NCBI GenBank assembly: GCA_003694775.1
Contig: RFJV01000096.1
Coordinates: forward strand, 1-11,980
Length of the DNA: 11,980 bases
Reading direction: 5' to 3'
DNA from: Chloroflexota bacterium
Lineage (GTDB): Bacteria > Chloroflexota > Anaerolineae > 4572-78 > J111
Shown: in pieces, positions 6,314-11,980 of the stretch
Position numbering within the stretch: the stretch's first letter is position 1
Layout: each line of letters opens with the position of its first letter
Translations under genes and position numbers: made by a program
Notes under the pieces: model-generated
Told to the model about the DNA's origin: nothing
Database searches by the model: none
What the model saw: the letters and a program-made list of their open reading frames with translations, nothing else

Positions 6314-8506
6314 GTGCCGCCAGCCGATTCTCGCCCCAATGACGACAATGACAGCGACATCAGAACCCTGAAGCACCGCCTGTACGAGGCCGAGCAAACC
6401 CTGCAGGCCATCTACCAGGGGCAGGTCGACGCCCTGGTGGTCAGCACGGAGCAGGGCCTCCGGGTGTTTACCCTGCGCAGTGCAGAACAGCCGTACCGCC
6501 TGCTGGTGGAGCAGATGAACCAGGGCGCGGCCATGCTCTCCGCCGAAGGCACTATCCTCTACTGCAACCGCCGGCTGGCAGAAATCCTGAATTTGCCGCC
6601 GTCCCGGCTGACCGGCCAGCTTTTCCACACCCTGCTCGCCCCCGACAGCCGCCAGATGTGGGAGCGGCTGGTTCAGCAGGCACAGCAAGGTCGGAGTGAA
6701 GGCGAACTGTGGGCCAGTCCCCCAGGCCGGCAGAAACCGGTGCCCCTCTTCCTGGCCCTGAACCGCCTGCCCGCCGAAGCCGGGGCCGAGTTCGGCTTGC
6801 TGGCCACCGACCTGACCGAGCGCAAACAGGCCGAAGAGGAACTGCGCCGCCGCAACCGGGAGCTGGCCCTGCTCAACCGCATCATCACCGCCTCTGCCGG
6901 GGCCGAAAACGAAACCCAACTGCTGACCATCGCGTGCGCCGAACTGGCCCAGACCCTCAAACTGGACCGGGCCGCGGCCCTGCTGTTCGATGCCGACAGA
7001 ACCCAGGCCCGCGTGGCCGCCGAATACCGCCGCCCGCACCACCGTCCGGCCCTGCACCTCCGGGTTCCGCTGGTCAACATGGAGCGCTGGAAAGCCTTTT
7101 TCAACCGCAGTTGGTTTATCTGCGAGAACACCGCCGCGGACGAACGTCTTGCGCCCTACGCCTCCTGGCTGGAGCAGTTTCAGGTAGGGGCCATCGCTGT
7201 ATTTCCGCTGACCGCGGAAGCGCGGTCGGAGGGGGTGCTGGCGCTGATTTCCGCCGTCCCCCGGCGCTTTGCCGGACCGGATATCGAGCTGGCCAGCCGG
7301 GTGGTCGAGCAGGTCAACAGTGTGCTGACCCGGCTGGCTCTGGGCCGGGACCGCCAGCGGCTGGAGGAACAGTTTCTCCAGGCTCAAAAAATGGAGGCCA
7401 TCGGACGGCTGGCCGGCGGTGTGGCCCACGACTTCAACAACCTGCTGACCGTCATCAACGGGCACTGCGACTGGCTGATGACCCATCTGCCGCCGGACCA
7501 CCCTTTCCGCGCCGACCTGGAGCCTATCCGCAGTGCCGGAGAACGGGCCGCCCTGCTGACCCGCCGCCTGCTGGCCCTCAGCCGCCAGCAGGTTCTCCGC
7601 CCTGAACGGCTGAACCTGAACCAGGTTATCGGCGACCTGCAGGACATCCTGAGCCGGCTTATCGGTGAGAATATCGCCCTGCGACTGCAGCTCGCGCCGG
7701 ACCTGCCCCCCGTCTGGGCCGATAAGGGCCAGTTGGAGCAGGTCATCCTGAACCTGGTGGTCAATGCCCGCGATGCTATGCCCCAGGGTGGAACCATCAC
7801 TCTGGAAACAGCCAACGTTACCCTGGATGAAACCTACGCCCGCCGCCACCTGGATGTAGAACCCGGTTCCTACGTTATGCTGGCCGTCAGCGATACAGGC
7901 CACGGGATGGATAAAGAAACCATACGCCATATTTTTGAGCCGTTCTTTACCACCAAAGAAAGCGGCAAGGGGACGGGGCTGGGCCTGTCGACGGTGCACG
8001 GCATTGTGCGGCAAAGCGGCGGGCACATCCAGGTTTACAGCGAACCTGGCCAGGGAAGCGTCTTCAAGATTTACCTGCCGGTAGCCGAACCGTCTGCCGC
8101 GGCGGAGCCGGCGGTACTGCCGCCGCCCGTGCAGGCACTGAGCGGCACGGAAACCATCCTGATTGCCGAAGATGACCCGGCCGTGCGGCAGTTGATGCGT
8201 CAGGTTTTAACCAGCAATGGCTATACCGTGCTCGATGCGGCCACGGGCCGGCAGGCTCTCCAGATTTTTACCCCCGGAGTCCAGCTCCTGCTCACCGACG
8301 TGGTGCTCCCCGATATGAACGGCCAGGAGCTGGCCGGACAGCTCCGCCAACAACAGCCAGACCTCAAGGTGCTGTACACATCCGGCTACACCAGTGAGGC
8401 CATTGTCCACCAGGGTATTCTGGAGGCCGGCCTGGCTTTTCTGCAGAAACCGTTTACTCCCAGCATCCTCCTGCGCCGCCTGAGGGAGGTACTGGATGCG
8501 TCGTAA
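6314..8506 (+). CDS. Soluble hybrid histidine kinase (PAS-GAF-HisKA-HATPase-REC)
   Basis: This 730-residue kinase has no membrane segment. An N-terminal helix ([20 protein letters not shown]) leads into [20 protein letters not shown] and a PAS domain (about 61-170, ending [19 protein letters not shown]). A GAF-like domain follows (about 187-342). The HisKA domain has phospho-acceptor His372 in GGVAHDFNN. The HATPase shows VVNARDAM (Asn484), DTGHGM (527-532) and [17 protein letters not shown]-terminal receiver (about 614-728) has Glu619-Asp620-Asp621, Asp662 in [12 protein letters not shown] and Lys712 in FLQKPF, with no output domain after it. The start is GTG with GGGAGG at 6301-6306. Kinases with this N-terminal pattern often accompany non-cyanobacterial kaiBC genes, so it may read or feed the KaiC/KaiB state. 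A further phosphotransfer partner must lie elsewhere, or the receiver may regulate the kinase itself. Confidence 0.93.
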   Translation: MPPADSRPNDDNDSDIRTLKHRLYEAEQTLQAIYQGQVDALVVSTEQGLRVFTLRSAEQPYRLLVEQMNQGAAMLSAEGTILYCNRRLAEILNLPPSRLTGQLFHTLLAPDSRQMWERLVQQAQQGRSEGELWASPPGRQKPVPLFLALNRLPAEAGAEFGLLATDLTERKQAEEELRRRNRELALLNRIITASAGAENETQLLTIACAELAQTLKLDRAAALLFDADRTQARVAAEYRRPHHRPALHLRVPLVNMERWKAFFNRSWFICENTAADERLAPYASWLEQFQVGAIAVFPLTAEARSEGVLALISAVPRRFAGPDIELASRVVEQVNSVLTRLALGRDRQRLEEQFLQAQKMEAIGRLAGGVAHDFNNLLTVINGHCDWLMTHLPPDHPFRADLEPIRSAGERAALLTRRLLALSRQQVLRPERLNLNQVIGDLQDILSRLIGENIALRLQLAPDLPPVWADKGQLEQVILNLVVNARDAMPQGGTITLETANVTLDETYARRHLDVEPGSYVMLAVSDTGHGMDKETIRHIFEPFFTTKESGKGTGLGLSTVHGIVRQSGGHIQVYSEPGQGSVFKIYLPVAEPSAAAEPAVLPPPVQALSGTETILIAEDDPAVRQLMRQVLTSNGYTVLDAATGRQALQIFTPGVQLLLTDVVLPDMNGQELAGQLRQQQPDLKVLYTSGYTSEAIVHQGILEAGLAFLQKPFTPSILLRRLREVLDAS

Positions 8507-8544
8507 GAGAGGCGCATTCCTGCGGTAGTCGGGGCATCCGTAGG

Positions 8545-8576
8545 GGGTGTCAGGGAATTCCCTGACACCCTTTCTT
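8545..8576 (+). terminator. Intrinsic terminator of the kai operon
   Basis: A perfect 26-base inverted repeat at 8545-8570 has half GGGTGTCAGGGAA pairing with TTCCCTGACACCC, followed directly by TTTCTT. It lies 38 bases after the hybrid kinase stop. Stem strength and position make it the end of the kai transcription unit. Because the sequence is fully palindromic but T-rich only on the right, it should act mainly on + strand transcription. Confidence 0.9.
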
Positions 8577-8632
8577 GATTCCCCTACAAAAACTATCTCC
8601 ACTTTCCCCACACGGTTGAGGGAATCTCCCGC

Positions 8633-8661
8633 TACAAATCCCCCGTGAAAAATCGTACAAT
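8633..8661 (+). promoter_or_regulatory. Probable promoter of the riboswitch / molybdoenzyme transcript
   Basis: TACAAT at 8656-8661 matches five of six -10 bases. Initiation 6-7 bases downstream would start the RNA at about 8667-8668, exactly at the 5' strand of the predicted aptamer P1 helix. At 17-base spacing the -35 position (8633-8638, TACAAA) is weak, so an activator or alternative sigma factor may be needed. A TTGAGG at 8616-8621 is too distant to pair with this -10 box. Confidence 0.45.
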
Positions 8662-8666
8662 AGAGA

Positions 8667-8803
8667 TGCTTCCGAGCCTGATTCGCTACGGGCGCGGCCG
8701 CCTAGGCGAACAGGACATGCCCCACCGGGGCCGGGTGATGGGGGAAACCCCACCGCCTTCCGACGCCCGACCACTTACAACGGGCCGACTTGAAAAGGAG
8801 GCA
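8667..8803 (+). promoter_or_regulatory. Putative molybdenum-cofactor (Moco) riboswitch aptamer
   Basis: A compact multi-helix RNA lies upstream of a molybdoenzyme operon. P1 is TGCTTCC (8667-8673) pairing with GGAGGCA (8797-8803, one G-U). Next is CCTG-A-TTCGC (8677-8686) with GCGAA-CAGG (8706-8714), leaving one bulged A. Then GCCCC (8719-8723) pairs with GGGGC (8727-8731), and a long hairpin around 8734-8757 is capped by a GAAA tetraloop. GCCCG (8765-8769) pairs with CGGGC (8781-8785). The conserved-looking words CCGAGCC, GGCCGCCTAG, GGGGGAAACCCC, GCCTTCCGAC and GAAAAGGAGG match my memory of the Moco RNA motif, including its tetraloop. Downstream genes for a Mo-cofactor enzyme support this. 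A tungsten-cofactor variant cannot be excluded. No covariance search was run. Confidence 0.75.
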
Positions 8804-8835
8804 GTCCGCGGCAGGCGGGGTGCTTCCTTTTGTAC
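8793..8835 (+). terminator. Riboswitch-controlled intrinsic terminator
   Basis: AAAAGGAGGCA (8793-8803) can pair with TGCTTCCTTTT (8821-8831, one G-U). The stem continues inward through CCGC (8806-8809) with GCGG (8815-8818) around a five-base loop. T-rich sequence (CTTTTGTACTTTTG) overlaps and follows the 3' strand. The left strand includes the 3' strand of aptamer P1 (GGAGGCA), so P1 and the terminator cannot form together. Ligand binding that holds P1 closed should therefore allow read-through into the molybdoenzyme genes. Confidence 0.7.
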
Positions 8836-8860
8836 TTTTGTAAAGGGAGACGGCCCCAGG

Positions 8861-8890
8861 TAATGTAGGGTCACATTAATGTCGCCCTAC
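8861..8890. promoter_or_regulatory. Palindromic element between terminator and first structural gene
   Basis: TAATGT and ACATTA (8861-8866 and 8873-8878) form an interrupted palindrome with a 6-base spacer, like many dimeric regulator sites. Overlapping it, GTAGGG (8865-8870) and CCCTAC (8885-8890) form a second inverted repeat. It could be an operator for a downstream promoter, a small hairpin in the leader, or chance. A TTGTAA (8838-8843) lies 17 bases before TAATGT, which makes only a weak promoter pair. Confidence 0.3.
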
Positions 8891-8920
8891 CCCAACGTTA
8901 TTTTCACGGAGGGACAACGC

Positions 8921-8977
8921 ATGACCTACCTGCAAACCATCAATCGTTTTAATGAAAGGAGGGTAAGCAATGTCTAA
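8921..8977 (+). CDS. Possible 18-residue leader peptide
   Basis: An ATG with a strong Shine-Dalgarno (GGAGGG, 8908-8913) opens an 18-codon frame, [18 protein letters not shown], ending in TAA. Its stop lies 5 bases inside the ferredoxin gene, so the two frames overlap by 8 bases. The ferredoxin's own ribosome-binding site (AAAGGAGGG, 8955-8963) lies within this small frame. That layout suits translational coupling or a leader peptide after the riboswitch. The peptide shows no known domain, run of a regulated amino acid, or membrane segment. It could be a chance frame. Confidence 0.4.
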   Translation: MTYLQTINRFNERRVSNV

Positions 8978-9689
8978 TATTCTGGAAAAAGAAAGCGCCC
9001 TCGTGCGAATGCAGGCCGACATCAAAAAGGCCCTGCAGAAGCCCGAGGACCAGCGGCGCTGGGTGATGGTCATCGACACGCGTAAATGTGTGGGATGCCA
9101 TGCCTGCACCGTCAGCTGTGTGGCGGAAAACAAACTGCCGCCCGGTGTTGTTTACCGCCCCGTTCTGGAGCACGAGTTCGGAACCTTCCCCAATGTGGGC
9201 AAACGCTTTATGCCCCGCCCCTGTATGCAGTGCGACAACCCCCCGTGTGTGCCGGTTTGTCCGGTCAATGCCACCTGGAAGCGCCCGGACGGTATCGTAG
9301 CCATCGACTACGAAGAGTGCATCGGCTGCCGGTACTGCATCACCGCCTGCCCCTACTCGGCCCGGACGTTTGACATGGGCCACACCTATTCTCAGGGCAC
9401 ACCTCAACAGATGCAGTACGAGCTGGAGCCGAACTTCGAATACGGCCAGGAATGGCCCCGTGAAGAAGGCGTGTCGCCGGAGGGGAATGTCCGCAAGTGC
9501 CATTTCTGCCTGCACCGCCTCAACGAAGGGGAACTGCCGGCCTGTGTCACTACCTGCATTGGGACCGCCAACTACTTTGGCGACGCCAACGACCCGGACA
9601 GTCTGGTTGCCGAGCTGATTGCCTCCCCCAACGCTATCCGGCTCAAGGAAGAAATGGGCACCAACCCCAAAGTCTACTACCTGGTTTAA
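8970..9689 (+). CDS. 4Fe-4S ferredoxin subunit of molybdoenzyme (TtrB/PsrB/DmsB-like)
   Basis: This 239-residue electron-transfer subunit has sixteen cysteines in four groups: [11 protein letters not shown] (40-50), [13 protein letters not shown] (85-97), [11 protein letters not shown] (117-127), and Cys177/180/192/196. That is the standard four-[4Fe-4S] layout of DmsB/NrfC/PsrB/TtrB proteins, which pass electrons between the membrane anchor and the catalytic subunit. There is no Tat or Sec signal at its N-terminus ([15 protein letters not shown]). It is therefore either cytoplasmic or, more likely, exported bound to the Tat-signal-bearing catalytic subunit. AAAGGAGGG at 8955-8963 fixes the ATG. 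It is the first structural gene after the riboswitch and is followed 21 bases later by the membrane subunit. The exact respiratory substrate cannot be told from this subunit. Confidence 0.93.
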   Translation: MSNILEKESALVRMQADIKKALQKPEDQRRWVMVIDTRKCVGCHACTVSCVAENKLPPGVVYRPVLEHEFGTFPNVGKRFMPRPCMQCDNPPCVPVCPVNATWKRPDGIVAIDYEECIGCRYCITACPYSARTFDMGHTYSQGTPQQMQYELEPNFEYGQEWPREEGVSPEGNVRKCHFCLHRLNEGELPACVTTCIGTANYFGDANDPDSLVAELIASPNAIRLKEEMGTNPKVYYLV

Positions 9690-9710
9690 TGCGGAAAGGA
9701 GGAATATACA

Positions 9711-10943
9711 ATGAGTAAGACACTGCAGAGAGCGGCCTGGGCCATCGCCATTATCGGTTTTGTGGTCGGGCTGGTTGGTTTTTACCAACGATTGACACTG
9801 GGACACACCGCAACAAACTACGGTAGCTATGTCCCCTGGGGACTGTGGGTTGCGGCGTATATCTACTTTATTGGTTTAAGTGCCGGGGCATTTTTGCTGT
9901 CGGCCCTGGTTTATGTATTCCGGGTAAAACTGCTGAAGCCTGTCGGCAAGCTGGCCCTCTTTACCGCCCTGGTCACCCTGGCCGCGGCAATGTTCTCCAT
10001 CTGGATGGACCTGGGACACCCGGAACGGGCCTGGGAGCTGATTTTCCGGACAAACTTCGGCTCGATGATGGGCTGGATGGCCTGGCTCTATTCGGCCTAT
10101 TTCCTCCTTCTGGTGGTAGAGCTGTGGTTCGCCATGCGGGCCGATATGGCCGCCTGCGCCGGTGAAGCCGGTTTCCGCGGCAAACTGTGCAACTTCCTCA
10201 CCTTTGGACAAAAAGACACCTCCGATGCCTCCGTTGAGCGGGATATGAACATCCTGCGTATTCTGGGCAGTATCGGTGTTCCTCTGGCCGTGGCCTTTCA
10301 CGGCGGTGTGGGCGCCCTGTTCGGCGTGGTGGGAGCGCGTCCCTACTGGAACAGCGGCCTCACCCCGATTACCTTCCTGGTTGGCGCTCTGGCCTCCGGC
10401 GGCGCCCTGCTGGTCTTCATCGCCGCCATCTGGGGGCCCAACCGGGGCACCGAACAGCATAAAAAGCTGGTCGTCTTCCTGGGCCAGATTGTACTGGGTC
10501 TGCTCCTGTTCGACCTCCTGCTGGAATGGGCCGAATACTCCATCAACCTGTACACCTCCATTCCCTCGCACGCCGCCAGCCTGCGGCTGGTGCTGTTCGG
10601 CCAGTACTGGTGGGTCTTCTGGATTGTACACCTGCTCATCGGCTCGGTGATTCCGGTGCTCCTGCTGGCCTTCTCCGGTAAGAACGTTACCGCTGTAGCC
10701 ACCGCCGGCGCGCTGATTGCGGTGACCTTCATCAGCGTCCGCCTGAACATCGTTATCCCGGCCCTGGCCGTGGAAGAACTGGAAGGTCTGAAGCATGCCT
10801 TCTCCGGCCCCGGCCTGAGCTTCGACTACTTCCCCAGCACCGCCGAATGGCTCTTCTTTATCTGGACCGTCTCGCTGGCCGGCCTGCTCTTCTTGATTGG
10901 CTACAGCTTACTGCCTTTAGTTACTCCACAGAAGGAGGCGTAA
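9711..10943 (+). CDS. nrfD: NrfD/PsrC/TtrC-type membrane subunit
   Basis: This is a 410-residue polytopic membrane protein of the NrfD/PsrC family, which exchanges electrons with the quinone pool for the attached ferredoxin and catalytic subunits. Hydrophobic segments fall at about 9-27, 42-70, 82-101, 117-142, 182-210, 217-242, 252-274, 298-320, 326-346 and 379-403. That is about ten helices, rather than the eight of the shorter PsrC type. Family-like features include GLWVAAYIYFIGLSAGAFLL in helix 2, WMDLGHPERAWEL after helix 3, and HGGVGALFG in helix 5. There are no heme-c motifs. The start has AAAGGAGG 7 bases or so upstream. It is followed by 3 bases and the catalytic gene, so the three genes form a B-C-A operon. 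Many NrfD proteins do not pump protons, and whether this one does is unknown. Confidence 0.93.
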   Translation: MSKTLQRAAWAIAIIGFVVGLVGFYQRLTLGHTATNYGSYVPWGLWVAAYIYFIGLSAGAFLLSALVYVFRVKLLKPVGKLALFTALVTLAAAMFSIWMDLGHPERAWELIFRTNFGSMMGWMAWLYSAYFLLLVVELWFAMRADMAACAGEAGFRGKLCNFLTFGQKDTSDASVERDMNILRILGSIGVPLAVAFHGGVGALFGVVGARPYWNSGLTPITFLVGALASGGALLVFIAAIWGPNRGTEQHKKLVVFLGQIVLGLLLFDLLLEWAEYSINLYTSIPSHAASLRLVLFGQYWWVFWIVHLLIGSVIPVLLLAFSGKNVTAVATAGALIAVTFISVRLNIVIPALAVEELEGLKHAFSGPGLSFDYFPSTAEWLFFIWTVSLAGLLFLIGYSLLPLVTPQKEA

Positions 10944-10946
10944 ACT

Positions 10947-11980
10947 ATGACGACAAAAATGAAAACGCCCAACGTAAAATCCGATAACGGCATTTTGAAC
11001 GAAGAAATCTCCCGCCGCGACTTTATCAAGACCAGCGCCTTTGTGGGCGGCACGGCGGCTCTGGCCGGCGGTCTGCCCTGGATAGCGGCCGACGGCAGTC
11101 CGGACCGGGGCGCGGCTTCCGTTCCGGCGGGCAAGGGTGCAGAATACCCGCTGAGTCAAGCAGAAAACGTCATTTACAGCATCTGCCTCAACTGCCATAC
11201 CGCCTGCTCCATCAAAACCAAGATTCAGAATGGGCAGTTGGTCAAAATTGACGGCAACCCCTACAGCCCGATGAACCTCCTGCCGCACCTGCCGGAAGAT
11301 ACCCCCATCACCGAGGCGGCCAAGGTAGACGCCAAACTGTGCCCCAAGGGTCAGGCCGGCGTGCAGATTTACAACGACCCCTACCGCCTGCGCAGGGTGC
11401 TCAAGCGCGTTGGCCCGCGCGGGAGCGGCAAATGGCAGACCATCGACTTCAACCAGGCCATTGACGAAATCGTCAACGGCGGCGACCTGTTTGGCGAAGG
11501 CCATGTGGACGGCCTGAAAGACATCTACAAACTGCGCGACCCGGAACTGTCCAAGGAGCTGGCCGCGGACGCCAGCGCGGTTGCCAGCGGCAAAATGACC
11601 GTTGACGAATTCAAGCAGAAGCATGCCGCCCACCTGGACCTGCTCATCGACCCCGACCACCCCGACCTCGGCCCGGTCAACAACCAGTTTGTCTTCCTCG
11701 GCGGGCGCATTGAGCACGGGCGCAAGGAACTGGCCAAACGCTTCACCTACAACAGCTTCGGCTCCACCAACTTTTACCTGCACACCACCATCTGTGAGCA
11801 GAGCCACCATGTTGCCTACAAGATGATGAGCGGCAAAGACCACATGAAGCCCGACTTCCTGTCCGCCGAATTCGTCATCTTCTTCGGTACTGGCGCCTTT
11901 GAGGCTAACTTTGGCCCCACCCCAATGGCCGAACTGGTCACCGATTCCCTCGTCCGCCACAACTTCAAAATTGCCGTGGT
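10947..11980 (+). CDS. Mo-bisPGD oxidoreductase catalytic subunit, TtrA/PsrA-like (partial, runs off window)
   Basis: The first 344 codons are present and the 3' end lies beyond the window. A Tat signal with SRRDFIK (22-28) and a hydrophobic stretch follows a long charged N-terminus, so the protein should be exported folded. The [4Fe-4S] site is CLNCHTAC (Cys80, 83, 87) with Cys132 in LCPKGQAG, typical of DMSO-reductase family enzymes. Cys283 in HTTICEQSHH lies where the Mo-ligating cysteine is expected. About 150 residues separate these sites, with GEGHVDGL and FGGRIEHGRKELAKRF-like spacing reminiscent of tetrathionate reductase TtrA. The ATG has GAAGGAGG at 10931-10938. Gene order ferredoxin-NrfD-catalytic matches ttrBCA. 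Polysulfide, thiosulfate, arsenate or selenate chemistry remains possible, and only the full sequence could narrow this. Confidence 0.88.
   Translation, partial: MTTKMKTPNVKSDNGILNEEISRRDFIKTSAFVGGTAALAGGLPWIAADGSPDRGAASVPAGKGAEYPLSQAENVIYSICLNCHTACSIKTKIQNGQLVKIDGNPYSPMNLLPHLPEDTPITEAAKVDAKLCPKGQAGVQIYNDPYRLRRVLKRVGPRGSGKWQTIDFNQAIDEIVNGGDLFGEGHVDGLKDIYKLRDPELSKELAADASAVASGKMTVDEFKQKHAAHLDLLIDPDHPDLGPVNNQFVFLGGRIEHGRKELAKRFTYNSFGSTNFYLHTTICEQSHHVAYKMMSGKDHMKPDFLSAEFVIFFGTGAFEANFGPTPMAELVTDSLVRHNFKIAV

Noticed and set aside
5708..8026. Very long minus-strand open frame (772 codons) opposite the kaiB and hybrid kinase genes
   Set aside because: It spans three recognised + strand genes and reads as low-complexity Gly/Gln-rich sequence, so it is a codon-bias shadow.
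8667..8803. Cobalamin riboswitch
   Set aside because: Some GGTG and GCC words recall the B12 element, but the B12 box is absent. The helix layout and downstream molybdoenzyme fit the Moco motif better.
8645..8863. 72-codon frame across the leader
   Set aside because: It coincides with a structured RNA whose helices and terminator explain the sequence, and the peptide has no recognisable features.
10917..11960. Minus-strand open frame (347 codons) opposite the molybdoenzyme gene
   Set aside because: The + strand has a Tat signal, Fe-S cysteines and a proper ribosome-binding site. The antisense frame has none of these.

Overview
The window is GC-rich bacterial DNA in which every recognised gene lies on the + strand. 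The kai genes without kaiA, the heptanucleotide tandem repeats between genes, and the oxidoreductase operon would fit a thermophilic or anaerobic member of the Chloroflexota. That placement is an inference from gene content. No rRNA or other phylogenetic marker is present.

Positions 1-815 hold a tandem repeat, a strong extended -10 promoter and a small gene fusing a HicB-like antitoxin domain to a DinB-like helical domain that has lost its metal-binding histidines. Positions 874-3910 are a tightly coupled sensory unit: a PhnD-like substrate-binding lipoprotein, a NarX/LiaS-type membrane histidine kinase and a NarL/FixJ response regulator, each overlapping the next by 4 bases. A PhnD-like sensor domain feeding a kinase is the logic of TtrS and AioX/AioS, so this looks like an inorganic-oxyanion sensing system.

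Positions 3925-8506 continue after only 14 bases into a kai cluster: a two-domain KaiC with both Walker A motifs and a Ser-Ser pair at the KaiC autophosphorylation position, two tandem divergent KaiB proteins, and a soluble hybrid histidine kinase (PAS, GAF, HisKA, HATPase, receiver). There is no kaiA. The KaiC ends in a coiled coil in place of the cyanobacterial KaiA-binding tail. A perfect 26-base palindrome followed by a T-rich run ends this transcription unit at about 8576.

Positions 8577-8969 form a regulatory leader. It contains a probable -10 box, a structured RNA that I read as a molybdenum-cofactor (Moco) riboswitch, and an intrinsic terminator that competes with the aptamer's P1 helix for the same strand. 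The arrangement predicts an ON switch. Downstream are a short palindrome and an 18-codon leader ORF.

Positions 8970-11980 encode a B-C-A type molybdoenzyme operon: a four-cluster ferredoxin subunit, a 10-helix NrfD/PsrC membrane subunit, and a Tat-exported Mo-bisPGD catalytic subunit that runs off the window. Gene order and sequence style resemble tetrathionate reductase (ttrBCA), but the substrate cannot be fixed from sequence.

Read together, the window puts an external sensor, a KaiC/KaiB timer with its own kinase, and a cofactor-gated anaerobic respiratory complex side by side. A working idea is timed or state-dependent control of respiration. That link rests on proximity only.
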